A DNA stretch of 34,163 bases from an uncultured Granulosicoccaceae bacterium. GTDB lineage: Bacteria; Pseudomonadota; Gammaproteobacteria; Granulosicoccales; Granulosicoccaceae. The stretch lies in the NCBI GenBank assembly GCA_938045275.1, contig CALIMV010000053.1:1-34163 (forward strand), given 5' to 3'. The translations under genes were made by a program, and so were the position numbers. Shown here one piece after another: positions 17,925-26,888 of this stretch (position 1 is the first letter of the stretch; each line of letters opens with the position of its first letter). The notes beneath the pieces are model-generated. The model was given only the letters and a program-made list of their open reading frames with translations, was not told where the DNA came from and ran no database searches.

Positions 17925-18012
17925 GAATTGAATCTCCAAACTAATATCGCAATAGTAACAGGAAGCGCTAACCCAATGAGACCAGAGTGTCGCAAGCGTG
18001 TAACAATACCGC

Positions 18013-19941
18013 ATGCTTAGCTTCAATAATATTGCTTGTCGACGAGATCGCGCCTTGCTGTTCAATCGTGTCAGTTTGGTCATTCATCGTGGTCAAAAGG
18101 TTGGACTTACTGGTGCCAATGGTTGCGGTAAGTCATCGCTTTTCTCCATGATACAAGGTGATCTGGAACCCGATGATGGCGATATTTCGCTGCAACAGAA
18201 TATTACCATTACGCACGTCGCGCAGGAAACCCATAGCTCAAATGCGAAAGCGCTGGACTTCGTGATAGACGGTGATAAAAAGTTGCGCGCCATTCAACTT
18301 GAATTACAGAATGTTGCTGACAACGGCGAGCAGCACGCCCTGTTACTGGCCGATTACGAACAAGCCGGTGGTTATAGTATTAATGCACGAGCCGGTGCTT
18401 TGCTGAATGGTTTGGGTTTTCTAACCGAGCAACACAGTATGCCAGTGTCTGATTTTTCAGGCGGTTGGCGAATGCGATTGAATCTAGCTCAAGCATTAAT
18501 GAGCCCAAGTGATCTATTACTGCTTGACGAGCCAACCAACCATCTTGATTTAGATGCTGTTTTATGGTTGGAGAACTGGCTACGATCACGAACCGGTACA
18601 CTGCTAATGATTTCACACGATCGAGAATTTCTTGATCGGATAACCTCACACACACTGCATATAGAACAGCAGACTGCCACCTTGTACACAGGCAATTATT
18701 CGGCGTTTGAACAACAACGCGCAGCGCGGCTTGCCAATCAACAAGCTATGTACATCAAACAACAAAAGACCAAAGCACAAATGCAATCGTTTGTTGATCG
18801 GTTCAGGGCAAAAGCGACCAAGGCCAGGCAGGCTCAGAGTCGATTAAAAATGCTTGAGCGCATGACAACACTGGCACCCGCACATGTCGATTCTCCTTTT
18901 CGATTTTCCTTTCGCGCACCTGATGCTTTGCCTAACCCTCTGGTACTGATTCGCGACGCTGATATTGGTTACGAGGACAATGTTGTACTGAATAACATCA
19001 GTTTAAATATTCAAAGTGGTGATCGTATCGGATTGCTGGGTGCTAACGGAGCTGGTAAATCAACGTTGATCAAAGCCATCGTAGGCGACCTTGCTCTGCA
19101 AAAAGGTGAACGATTGCCTGCACAAGCACTAAAACTTGGATACTTTGCACAGCATCAAGTCGATCAACTGCGTGATGATCAAACGGCATTGCAGGCCCTG
19201 ATGACAACTGACCCATCATTAACCGATGCGCAAGCGCGCAGTTTTCTAGGCGGCTTTGGGTTTTCCGGTGATCAGGCTTTGCAAAGCGCTGAAACCATGT
19301 CTGGCGGTGAACGAGCGCGGTTAGCACTTAGCCTTATCGTTTATGCCAAACCGAACTTGCTCCTGCTTGATGAACCCACCAATCATCTGGATATTCAAAT
19401 GCGTGACGCTTTGGCCGAAGCTTTGCAGCACTACGGTGGAGCATTGCTGGTTATTTCTCACGATCGCAGTTTGCTTCGATCGGTTGTCGACGACCTGATA
19501 TTGGTCTCAGACGGTTCTGTGGCGCCATTCGACGACGATTTGGATGGTTACGCGAGATGGTTAAGTGATTACCGTAGTCGAGCAGGGTTAGTTGAAACAG
19601 CTCAGGAACAAAACAATGACAGAACCGTCACAAATGGACATAGTACTGTTGACCGCAAACAGCAAAAGCGCGATCAGGCGGCGATTAGAGCGAAACTTCG
19701 CCCGTTGACACGTGCAATTGAGCAAACCGAGCGTAAATTGGAGCGGTGTGTGAATGAACTGTCAAAGACGCGCGACAGACTGGCATCTAATGAGCTATAC
19801 ACTGCTGAGAACAAAATTTTATTGACCGAAGCATTGGCTTTGGAAGCAGAACAGAAACAACAAGTTACTGTACTGGAAGATCAACTTCTGGACAATATGC
19901 AGGCACTTGAGCAGGCCGAATCGGACGGTGCTGCCCACTAA
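18013..19941 (+). CDS. ABC-F family ATPase, YheS-like
   Basis: ABC-F proteins are soluble twin ATPases that act on the ribosome rather than in transport. The 642-residue product has domain 1 with Walker A GANGCGKSS (34-42), signature SGGWR (149-153) and Walker B LLLLDEPTNHLD (168-179); then the P-site-tRNA-interaction linker, basic and Gln-rich (about 235-295); then domain 2 with GANGAGKST (343-351), SGGER (430-434) and DEPTNHLD (453-460). A charged coiled-coil C terminus follows (about 545-642). This layout and length match E. coli YheS (637). There are no membrane segments, so a drug exporter is excluded. The ATG has no clear Shine-Dalgarno. Confidence 0.93.
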   Translation: MLSFNNIACRRDRALLFNRVSLVIHRGQKVGLTGANGCGKSSLFSMIQGDLEPDDGDISLQQNITITHVAQETHSSNAKALDFVIDGDKKLRAIQLELQNVADNGEQHALLLADYEQAGGYSINARAGALLNGLGFLTEQHSMPVSDFSGGWRMRLNLAQALMSPSDLLLLDEPTNHLDLDAVLWLENWLRSRTGTLLMISHDREFLDRITSHTLHIEQQTATLYTGNYSAFEQQRAARLANQQAMYIKQQKTKAQMQSFVDRFRAKATKARQAQSRLKMLERMTTLAPAHVDSPFRFSFRAPDALPNPLVLIRDADIGYEDNVVLNNISLNIQSGDRIGLLGANGAGKSTLIKAIVGDLALQKGERLPAQALKLGYFAQHQVDQLRDDQTALQALMTTDPSLTDAQARSFLGGFGFSGDQALQSAETMSGGERARLALSLIVYAKPNLLLLDEPTNHLDIQMRDALAEALQHYGGALLVISHDRSLLRSVVDDLILVSDGSVAPFDDDLDGYARWLSDYRSRAGLVETAQEQNNDRTVTNGHSTVDRKQQKRDQAAIRAKLRPLTRAIEQTERKLERCVNELSKTRDRLASNELYTAENKILLTEALALEAEQKQQVTVLEDQLLDNMQALEQAESDGAAH

Positions 19942-19958
19942 CTCTACCGGAGAAGTTT

Positions 19959-20672
19959 ATGACTCGCTTGATCGGCCTAATTCTATTGCTTAGTGCATCC
20001 TCTATACAGGCAGCATCGTTTAATACGCTTGATGCATTGTCACAAGATCAATTTAAACAATTGTCTGAAAACGTAGCGGCCGCCGCTCAATATAAAGGCG
20101 TAACACCACCAGAACCGCTGGGCCTGCTCGGATTCGATGTTGGACTTAGCCTGTCATACACCACAATTGAGGCTGATCAGATATTTGATTTAGCCAGTGA
20201 GGGAGATTTTGATGTATCGGGTATCGCATTACCGCGCCTGACACTGCATAAAGGCCTGCCGTTCGGTTTTGATGTTGGAGTGTCTGCCAGTGGCGCGCCA
20301 GGTACCGATATTAGAGTTTTGGGAGCTGAAGTTCGTTACGCTGTATTGGAAGGTAATGTGGCATTACCTGCTGTAGGTATTCGTGCCAGCGGTACCATAG
20401 TTGAAGGCGTTGATGAAATGGACTTGCAGAATCTTGGTCTTGATATCTCTGTGTCCAAAGGCTTTTTGCTTATCACGCCTTATGCCGGGGCAGGTATTGT
20501 CAGATCCACTGCAACACCAAATGATGCACCGAGCCTGACAGAAGAAACGCTTGATCAAACAAAAGTGTTCGCCGGAGTCAATGTAAACCTAGGACTGATC
20601 AACATGACTTTCGAAGCAGATAAAACCGGCGATTACACTAGCGGCAGTGCAAAGGCGGGTTTTCGATTCTAA
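19959..20672 (+). CDS. exported probable outer-membrane beta-barrel protein
   Basis: The 237-residue product has a signal peptide (MTRLIGLILLLSASSIQA, cleavage after Ala 18 or 19) and a mature part of alternating polar and hydrophobic strands such as GFDVGLSLSYTTIEA, GFDVGVSASG and GAEVRYAVLEG. It ends with aromatic Phe (SAKAGFRF), as outer-membrane barrels recognised by BamA do. CCGGAGAA supplies a good ribosome-binding site and the gene starts 17 bases after the ABC-F stop, so the two may be cotranscribed. I cannot name the family or its ligand. Confidence 0.85.
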   Translation: MTRLIGLILLLSASSIQAASFNTLDALSQDQFKQLSENVAAAAQYKGVTPPEPLGLLGFDVGLSLSYTTIEADQIFDLASEGDFDVSGIALPRLTLHKGLPFGFDVGVSASGAPGTDIRVLGAEVRYAVLEGNVALPAVGIRASGTIVEGVDEMDLQNLGLDISVSKGFLLITPYAGAGIVRSTATPNDAPSLTEETLDQTKVFAGVNVNLGLINMTFEADKTGDYTSGSAKAGFRF

Positions 20673-20750
20673 TCAAGCTTTGACTGTCAACCAGCCAGTG
20701 GCTAGTGAGTTGTTTGTATGTCACACCACACTAGTGGCATCCGATAAAAG

Positions 20751-21035
20751 ATGACCGAAAAAGACTCTTCACAATCAGGTGTGTCATCCAGTTCGAATCA
20801 CAAACTGGATGATGCACCCGACGCAAATTCCCCCAGTCAGCGTTCCGGAACAGGGTTGCTGGCCGTTATGCAAAGTGTGGGGGCTGCGATGCTGGGTGTT
20901 CAATCGTCTAAAAACAAAGAACGCGACTTTACACATGGCAAGCCTTGGCACTTTGTCATTGGCGGACTAGTAGGTACGTTGCTTTTTCTTTTAGCCATTG
21001 GGTTGTTGGTAACATATTTGATTGAGATCAGTTAA
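20751..21035 (+). CDS. DUF2970 small membrane protein
   Basis: The 94-residue product has a polar N terminus rich in Ser, Asp and Asn (1-32), then LLAVMQSVGAAMLGVQSSKNKERDF-type core followed by THGKPWHFVIGGLVGTLLFLLAIGLLV, a single C-terminal membrane helix. The GVQSSKNKERDF and HGKPW motifs are those of DUF2970, a family of unknown function in proteobacteria. It lies 78 bases after the outer-membrane gene and 86 bases before the IclR gene. Confidence 0.85.
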   Translation: MTEKDSSQSGVSSSSNHKLDDAPDANSPSQRSGTGLLAVMQSVGAAMLGVQSSKNKERDFTHGKPWHFVIGGLVGTLLFLLAIGLLVTYLIEIS

Positions 21036-21061
21036 TAATCTGGTTACGGAACAGAGCATTA

Positions 21062-21089
21062 TTGACAACATTGATGTCGATAGTAAGAT
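21062..21089 (+). promoter_or_regulatory. putative promoter of the IclR gene
   Basis: TTGACA (21062-21067) and TAAGAT (21084-21089) are 16 bp apart. The -35 box is also the left arm of an imperfect inverted repeat, TTGACA/TGTCGA, ending at 21080, so the regulator may repress itself. Transcription would begin about 25 nt before the TTG start codon. Confidence 0.45.
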
Positions 21090-21121
21090 GGTAGTGTTCT
21101 GATTCAATCTAAATCCTATCT

Positions 21122-21862
21122 TTGAAAACCGTCGACAAAGCCATGCGTGTGCTCGATCAGTTCTCGGTCCAGAAGACCGAATTGGGACTAAGCGAACTTG
21201 CGCGTTTGTCAGGGCTTGATAAAGCAGCAACCAGAAGAATACTGGTGGCGCTATCCGAGCACGGGTTTGTTGAACAACTTAACGACACGAGAAAATACAG
21301 ACTGGGAACAGGCTTTTTACGCCTGGCGCGTATTCGCGAAGCATCGGTACCTTTGGTCAGTGCCGCGCAGGAAGCCTTGGACTGGGTACTCGATTGCACA
21401 GGAGAAACCACCCACGTTAGCGTACCAACGAGCAATTACATGACCGTTCTTGCTTATCGCCTTCCGAATCGTAGCAAAATTATCAATATTGTTCCGTCAG
21501 AGCCGCTGCCGTTTCATGCTACCGCGTCCGGGCTATGCTATTTATCGCTTGCAACTGCGCAGACGCGTGAACGCATCCTGGCGATTAAGCGTACAAAGTC
21601 GACACCGTACACGACGACGGCGAAAGCTGATTTGTTAAGTATGATAGAGCAGACGCAATCAAACGGATATGCACAAACACAGTCATCATTTGAAGAGGGT
21701 GTGGCCAGCGTGGCAATGGCGTTCTTTTTAGATCAAGCAGACCCAAGTGGTACGGTGGCGATCGCACTGCCATTAGAAAAAATGACCGAAACCCGACGTA
21801 AAGAATTAGTGTCGGTGTTACAAGGCGCGATTAAACGTATTGAAGAGGCATTAAAAGGGTAA
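21122..21862 (+). CDS. IclR-family transcriptional regulator
   Basis: The 246-residue product has an N-terminal winged helix (KTVDKAMRVLDQFSVQKTELGLSELARLSGLDKAATRRILVAL; about 2-60) and a C-terminal IclR effector domain with PLPFHATASGLCYLSLA and the late FEEGVASVAMAF segment. The start is TTG at 21122, just after an in-frame TAA at 21110; the ATG at 21143 would remove the conserved KTVDKA. It is the only specific regulator in the window. Its neighbour, convergent by 3' ends, is pobA, and IclR proteins such as Acinetobacter PobR and PcaU control 4-hydroxybenzoate and protocatechuate genes, so it is the best candidate to control the 22002-27824 operon. That link is inference. Confidence 0.92.
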   Translation: MKTVDKAMRVLDQFSVQKTELGLSELARLSGLDKAATRRILVALSEHGFVEQLNDTRKYRLGTGFLRLARIREASVPLVSAAQEALDWVLDCTGETTHVSVPTSNYMTVLAYRLPNRSKIINIVPSEPLPFHATASGLCYLSLATAQTRERILAIKRTKSTPYTTTAKADLLSMIEQTQSNGYAQTQSSFEEGVASVAMAFFLDQADPSGTVAIALPLEKMTETRRKELVSVLQGAIKRIEEALKG

Positions 21863-22001
21863 CAGTAGCGCGAGCAAAGTAACAATTCGGTTGCAATGTC
21901 GGTTGAGAAAACCCACAAAAAACCATGCGACTCGTCGATAGATTCTCGGTGCGCTAATTGATTATATGATCGATGATCTGGTGTTCTGTTTGAAATGGCT
22001 T

Positions 22002-23171
22002 TTAGTAGGGTAGACCTACATAATTTAATGCAAGACTCGCTTGAGCTGCTTCGCTCTGTTGAAGAAACTCCAATTCGGCTCTTTGTACGCGTAAATCAAA
22101 CTCGCTGTATTGAGGAAATCGATGCAAGGTTGAAGTCATCCACCAGCTAAAACGCTGGACTTTCCAGACCCGTTTCAGTGCTGTCTCTGAGTACTTATCC
22201 AAGGCGGTATGATCATTTTCTGAGTACCATTGATGCAGAGCGTTATACAGATAGTGTACATCTGAGGCCGCTGTATTTAGGCCTTTTGCGCCAGTTGGTG
22301 GAACGATGTGCGCAGCATCACCACATAGAAACAATCGACCCCATTGCATTGGTTCACACACAAAAGAGCGTAGTTTGGCAATAGACTTTTCAATTGACGG
22401 GCCGGTATCTAACGTGTCGGCGAATTGATCGGGTATCCGGCGTTTTAGTTCGTCCCAAAATTGGGTGTCGGTCCAGTTATCAATATTATCGTTTGCATCA
22501 CATTGAACATAGTAGCGACTCAAGTTTTGGTTTCGCATAGAACACAATGCAAAGCCTCTGTCCGAATTAGCGTAAACAAGTTCTTCATGCACAGGTTTGG
22601 TTTCGGCTAATACACCTAACCAGCCAAAGGGGTAGATTTTTTCAAATTCATTACGTACTTCAGCTGGAATGTTATGCCTGCTTACACCATATGAGCCATC
22701 ACAGCCAGCGATAAAATCACAATCGATACGTATTGTTTTTTCTGCTACACGACATTCAACGCTGGGAGCATTGCTTTTGACATTATTAAGGACTACGTCT
22801 TCAACATTAAACAAAGTTTGCGCATTAACTGATTCTCGCTTGTCGTACAGGTCGCGAGTTAATTCTGTTTGACCATAAACTGTTACTGGCTTGTCAATGT
22901 ATTTGCTAAACGGGATACCAAAGTGTTCATTGTTGACAGCGAACACAGTGCCATCATGGGTGTATGATTCGTTATGTAATCGATCGGCTGCGCCAGCCTG
23001 CTCCAGCAAATCAACAAGACCTCGTTCTAAAACGCCAGCACGAATGCGGGTAAGCACATATTCGCGCGTTCTGCGTTCGAGTACGACAGCATCTATTCCT
23101 GACTTGTGCAATAGCTGACCCAATAGCAATCCGGAAGGTCCGCCGCCAATAATGACTACTTGTGTACGCAT
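22002..23171 (-). CDS. pobA: 4-hydroxybenzoate 3-monooxygenase
   Basis: PobA is a soluble FAD enzyme that uses NADPH and O2 to turn 4-hydroxybenzoate into protocatechuate. The 389-residue product follows the Pseudomonas enzyme (394) along its whole length. FAD binding is seen in IIGGGPSGLLLGQLL (7-21), ADP/FAD contacts in DFIAGCDGS (152-160) and GRLFLCGDAAHIVPPTGAKGLN (278-299). Substrate residues Y201, S212, R214, Y222, P293, T294 and Y385 of the Pseudomonas protein correspond here to Y200, S211, R213, Y221, P292, T293 and Y384, all kept. It is the last gene of the operon, 71 bases after the aldehyde dehydrogenase. Protocatechuate ring-cleavage genes (pcaGH or ligAB) are not in this window. 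Confidence 0.96.
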   Translation of the reverse strand: MRTQVVIIGGGPSGLLLGQLLHKSGIDAVVLERRTREYVLTRIRAGVLERGLVDLLEQAGAADRLHNESYTHDGTVFAVNNEHFGIPFSKYIDKPVTVYGQTELTRDLYDKRESVNAQTLFNVEDVVLNNVKSNAPSVECRVAEKTIRIDCDFIAGCDGSYGVSRHNIPAEVRNEFEKIYPFGWLGVLAETKPVHEELVYANSDRGFALCSMRNQNLSRYYVQCDANDNIDNWTDTQFWDELKRRIPDQFADTLDTGPSIEKSIAKLRSFVCEPMQWGRLFLCGDAAHIVPPTGAKGLNTAASDVHYLYNALHQWYSENDHTALDKYSETALKRVWKVQRFSWWMTSTLHRFPQYSEFDLRVQRAELEFLQQSEAAQASLALNYVGLPY

Positions 23172-23242
23172 GGATGATCGTGTGGTTTGTTGCGATTAAG
23201 TTTAGCGTAAAAAATGCAGTTTTACTGGAACAAAATACGGGC

Positions 23243-24730
23243 TTAAAGCTTAATCCACGCTGTTTTCAAATCGATATACTTGTCCAGGGCGTGCAAAGAC
23301 TTATCGTAGCCATTGCCGGATTGCTTAACACCACCCATGGGCACGGTTACATCTGGTCCGCCATAAGTATTCACATGCACAACTCCGGTTCGCATGGCAC
23401 GAACCATTTTGTGAGCGCGACTTAAATCACTGGTCCAAAGTCCGCCGGCGAGGCCGAAGTCGGTATTGTTGGCCAAGTCAATTGCCTCGGCTTCATCTTT
23501 AAATTGGGTGACAGCCAATACCGGGCCGAAGACTTCTTTGTTCGCGACCTCATGGTGTTTGGCAACATTGGTGATAATTGCCGGTTCCATATAATAACCA
23601 CCGGTTTCTTTTAATATTTGCTTGCCACCATAATGCAAGGTGCCACCCTCGGCTTGTGCTATCTCAACAAATTTCAAATTCTGAGTAAGTTGCAATTCGT
23701 TATTAATTGCACCCGATGTTGTGTTTACGTTTAGCGGATCGCCAATGTTCATGCTCATGGTTGCTTCGGTGAGTTGTGCAACAAATTCATCGTGTACAGA
23801 TTCCTCAACAAGTAATCGTGAGCCAGCAACACAAACTTGCCCAGAATTTCGAAATATGCCTGCCGCACTGACTTTCGCGGCCGTTGGAAGATCTTTCGTA
23901 TCGGCAAACACAATATTTGCAGACTTACCACCCAGCTCAAGGTAACAGCGTTTCATATTAGATCGTGCTGAGGCTTCGAGCAACCGCCGGCCAGTAGCGC
24001 CAGAGCCGGTAAAAACGATCACATCGACGTTCATTGAGTTTGAAAGAGCTTCTCCGACCACGCATCCTTTGCCTGTAACAATATTCAATACGCCTTCGGG
24101 CAGACCCGCCTCGAGGGCAAGTTCCCCCATTCGAAGTAAAGACAAAGAGGCCATTTCTGATGGTTTTAAGACCACCGAATTCCCAACTGCCAAAGCCGGA
24201 CCCAGCTTCCAGGCTCCGATCATTAGTGGGAAGTTCCATGGAATGATTGCGGCCACAACACCAATTGGCTCTTTATGAATCAAGCCCAGAAACTCTGTTG
24301 CAGTTGGTGCGATTTCACCATAGAGCTTGTCGATAGTCTCTGCGTAGTAACGAATTGTGCTGGCGGCAGAGCCGCACTCAGCTCTTAATGCCATGCTGAT
24401 TTCCGTACCGTTATCGCGCACGCCAAGCACAGCCAATTCCAAAGCCTCGGCATCGATCAGATCAGCCCATTTATGCATGATTTTCTTTCGTGCCGCCGGC
24501 GGCATCGTTCGCCAGCGTCCGTCATTGAAAGCAGCTTTAGCAGCGTTGACAGCGTTGTTTGTATCGTCTTTTGTACCGGCGATGATGGTGGTTAACGACG
24601 AGCCGTCGATTGGTGAGATAATATCCAGCGTTTCCCCTGAACTGCCAGGCACTACTTTTCCATCTATTAACAATCCTGCAGCAGCTACTTTTTTACTGCG
24701 CAGAACATCTATTTTTGCTTGATCTAACAC
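23243..24730 (-). CDS. NAD(P)-dependent aldehyde dehydrogenase, PuuC/betaine-aldehyde type
   Basis: It oxidises an aldehyde to the carboxylic acid. The 495-residue product has every catalytic element: N166 in IPWNF, E265 in LELGGKSANIV, nucleophile C300 in NSGQVCVAGSR and E399 in NKEVFGPV. The general type is that of PuuC and betaine-aldehyde dehydrogenases, which prefer amino- or aryl-substituted aldehydes; the true substrate cannot be read from sequence. The start is GTG at 24730, with AGG from the tctA terminus serving as ribosome-binding site and only six bases after the tctA stop, so translation is probably coupled. Lying between a transporter and pobA, it may supply 4-hydroxybenzoate from 4-hydroxybenzaldehyde (inference). 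Confidence 0.93.
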   Translation of the reverse strand: MLDQAKIDVLRSKKVAAAGLLIDGKVVPGSSGETLDIISPIDGSSLTTIIAGTKDDTNNAVNAAKAAFNDGRWRTMPPAARKKIMHKWADLIDAEALELAVLGVRDNGTEISMALRAECGSAASTIRYYAETIDKLYGEIAPTATEFLGLIHKEPIGVVAAIIPWNFPLMIGAWKLGPALAVGNSVVLKPSEMASLSLLRMGELALEAGLPEGVLNIVTGKGCVVGEALSNSMNVDVIVFTGSGATGRRLLEASARSNMKRCYLELGGKSANIVFADTKDLPTAAKVSAAGIFRNSGQVCVAGSRLLVEESVHDEFVAQLTEATMSMNIGDPLNVNTTSGAINNELQLTQNLKFVEIAQAEGGTLHYGGKQILKETGGYYMEPAIITNVAKHHEVANKEVFGPVLAVTQFKDEAEAIDLANNTDFGLAGGLWTSDLSRAHKMVRAMRTGVVHVNTYGGPDVTVPMGGVKQSGNGYDKSLHALDKYIDLKTAWIKL

Positions 24731-24736
24731 GAATGA

Positions 24737-26260
24737 TTACCTGCTTTTATTTTCGTTGTTATTGACGGGCCTATTAATTGATTTTGGCCCTGAACGATAG
24801 TCTTTAACTACACTGCGTATGTGTAGAGCTATGACCAAAACGATGCAAATCGCCAGAATGGCCGCGATGGGTCTGTCAACAAAATCCAATGGCGATTTCA
24901 CTCGCGTAAAAGAGGTACGTAATTTTACTTCCATAATGCCGCCCAACACCATGCCCAATACTATGGGCACAATTGGCAGCTCGAGGCGTTTCAAGATGAG
25001 CCCGAAAACACCAAAACCTGCGGCGATAGCACAATCGACCACTGAATTTCGCAGTGAATAAACACCAACAAAGCTCAGCGTTAGTATCACCAATCCCAAA
25101 AATCGTGTGGGTATTTGAATTACCCTGGTCATCAAATTGGTTGAAAAAACTAAAAACACAATCACAATGACATTCAATATCAGCATCGCCATATATAACG
25201 CGTAAACAAAATCAATCTGATTTTGAAACAGCTGCGGACCGGGTATGACGTTGTGAACATAGAACACTGAAAGCATCATCGCTGTTAATGCTTCTCCCGG
25301 AATGCCCAATGCCAGCAGTGGAATCATGGCTGCTGCCGGTACTGCATTATTGGCAGCTTCTGATGCGATCAACCCTTCGGGCGAACCGTTACCAAATTCC
25401 TCTGGGTGCTTGGATGTTTTTTGAGCATATGTGTAAGACATAAACTGGGCGGTAAATTCGCCAACACCTGGAATCATGCCCATCAACACACCAAAACCAC
25501 CAGCAACAGTTGCGACACGCTTGTATATCCATAGCTCTTTAATATTGGATAGTAGCGAGCCGCTAACAGGTTCAAGAGTCGGTGTTTTATTTTGTTCTAC
25601 GAGTAATAAAAATGCCTGGCTTAAAGCGAACAAGCCAAGTACGACAACGATCAAATCAAAGCCGCTGGCTAACCACGTTTGATCAAAAGTGAGTCGCTTG
25701 GTGTATTTCACCGGTTCAAGCCCAACCGTTTGAAGCAAGATGCCAAAGCCTGCCAACATGCCAGCGGCAAAAACCTGTCCACGATGAGCCAACACAACCA
25801 AAACCATACCGAGCAGTGCCGCGAGAAAGATTTCTCGACTTCCGAAATGCGGTGCTATAAGCGCCAACATAGGAGACAAAAACATCAAACAGATAATCCC
25901 GAACACACCGCCCCAGAACGACGCAGAGTAGGCGATGGACAATGCTCGTCTAGCTTCCCCACGCTGGGTCATTGGGTACCCGTCGTAGGTGGTGAGTGCG
26001 TTTACCGCGGTGCCCGGTGTATTAACAAGGATGGCCGGTATGGCGCCACCATACATGGATGAACCGTAAATGCCCAACAGGACAGTCAAACCAACAATAG
26101 GGTCCATCGAAAAAGTAGCAGGCAGTAATATAGCGATAGCAACTGCTGCACCGACGCCCGGGATAGCGCCAATGATTACCCCTCCCACAGAACCCACAAG
26201 CAGGGCCAAAGCTACATCCCATCGTAATAACAATTCTACGCCGGATAACAAATTTTCCAT
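24737..26260 (-). CDS. tctA: tripartite tricarboxylate transporter, large membrane subunit TctA
   Basis: TctA is the main permease of a secondary, binding-protein-dependent uptake system for carboxylates and related anions. The 507-residue product has about 11-12 membrane helices and the conserved N terminus GSVGGVIIGAIPGVGAAVAIAILLP followed by YGSSMYGGAIPAILVNTPGTA, and the matching GVLMGMIPGVGEFTAQFMSY and ASEAANNAVPAAAMIPLLALGIPGE in the second half. It follows tctB by 15 bases. The ATG is preceded by only a weak ribosome-binding site. Confidence 0.96.
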   Translation of the reverse strand: MENLLSGVELLLRWDVALALLVGSVGGVIIGAIPGVGAAVAIAILLPATFSMDPIVGLTVLLGIYGSSMYGGAIPAILVNTPGTAVNALTTYDGYPMTQRGEARRALSIAYSASFWGGVFGIICLMFLSPMLALIAPHFGSREIFLAALLGMVLVVLAHRGQVFAAGMLAGFGILLQTVGLEPVKYTKRLTFDQTWLASGFDLIVVVLGLFALSQAFLLLVEQNKTPTLEPVSGSLLSNIKELWIYKRVATVAGGFGVLMGMIPGVGEFTAQFMSYTYAQKTSKHPEEFGNGSPEGLIASEAANNAVPAAAMIPLLALGIPGEALTAMMLSVFYVHNVIPGPQLFQNQIDFVYALYMAMLILNVIVIVFLVFSTNLMTRVIQIPTRFLGLVILTLSFVGVYSLRNSVVDCAIAAGFGVFGLILKRLELPIVPIVLGMVLGGIMEVKLRTSFTRVKSPLDFVDRPIAAILAICIVLVIALHIRSVVKDYRSGPKSINRPVNNNENKSR

Positions 26261-26275
26261 TGTCGTTTTATCCGA

Positions 26276-26812
26276 CTAGAGGTAGGTCAGCATGAAAGAG
26301 CGTATTGCGGTTGGCAAGTACTCATAGATTTGACCGCCAGGCACCTTAACTTGCAAGAACGATTTAAATAGCACTACAACGACAATACCGAATACCACGG
26401 CTAGCATCAGGTTGTTTACCGATCTAAACCCGAGCCTGAGGCTCAAAGTACTGGTAAACAATATGGTGCTCAGCAAATAGCCTAGTATCGGAACGATGAA
26501 CACATAAACCATAAACCAGACGGCGTACTCGAGTGATCGTAACCAGAAGGTCACTTCGAGCCAACGTCCTTTTATGGCTGGAGATAGTAGTCCGGTTAGT
26601 AAGTGCAAAAGAGAGAAGAATGTCATGATGCCAACTGATACGTAGGGCCAGAAGGCGGGTTGGGCTGGAAGCTTAGTGCCTTTCGACCAAGTTGTTTGAT
26701 CTGGCAGGTTATAGGCTAGAAACAGACAAAGAGCGAAAAACAGTAAGCTAAATACTAAATCTCCAGAACGACGTTGCCGTAAAAATAAATTTTTAGTGTT
26801 TTTTTCGTTCAT
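26276..26812 (-). CDS. tctB: tripartite tricarboxylate transporter, small membrane subunit TctB
   Basis: The 178-residue product has four membrane helices (about 18-35, 50-66, 88-112 and 130-150) and the usual TctB layout, with GDLVFSLLFFALCLFLAYNLP at the start and LRLGFRSVNNLMLAVVFGIVVVVLFKSFLQVKVPGG at the end. The latter is the typical C-terminal motif region in which a loop precedes the last helix. It stands between tctC and tctA and forms the membrane complex with TctA. A structured 76-base spacer separates it from tctC. Confidence 0.92.
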   Translation of the reverse strand: MNEKNTKNLFLRQRRSGDLVFSLLFFALCLFLAYNLPDQTTWSKGTKLPAQPAFWPYVSVGIMTFFSLLHLLTGLLSPAIKGRWLEVTFWLRSLEYAVWFMVYVFIVPILGYLLSTILFTSTLSLRLGFRSVNNLMLAVVFGIVVVVLFKSFLQVKVPGGQIYEYLPTAIRSFMLTYL

Positions 26813-26831
26813 ACACTGTGATTTGCCGTGC

Positions 26832-26880
26832 GGTCAGGGCGCCGCAAACGATACTACGACACCCTGACCAATTAATTGGT
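26832..26880 (-). promoter_or_regulatory. structured tctC-tctB intercistronic spacer
   Basis: GGTCAGGG (26832-26839) pairs with CCCTGACC (26862-26869), an eight-base stem with a 22-base loop. Overlapping it is a perfect 14-bp palindrome, ACCAATTAATTGGT (26867-26880), so the two structures exclude each other. No T tract follows. Such hairpins after a binding-protein gene commonly protect its mRNA and give it higher expression than the membrane genes. Confidence 0.6.
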
Positions 26881-26888
26881 GCGCCGGC

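Noticed and set aside
17925-18083. Upstream extension of lemA
   Set aside because: It would overlap the start of the divergent ABC-F gene and precede the lipoprotein signal; the ATG at 17924 has GGAGA upstream.
18013-19941. ABC-F protein as an antibiotic-resistance determinant
   Set aside because: Its layout and length match the housekeeping YheS type; nothing indicates a resistance subtype or mobile context.
20680-20690. Palindrome TTGACTGTCAA after the outer-membrane gene
   Set aside because: Too short for a terminator stem, has no T tract, and lies too far from a promoter to be called an operator.
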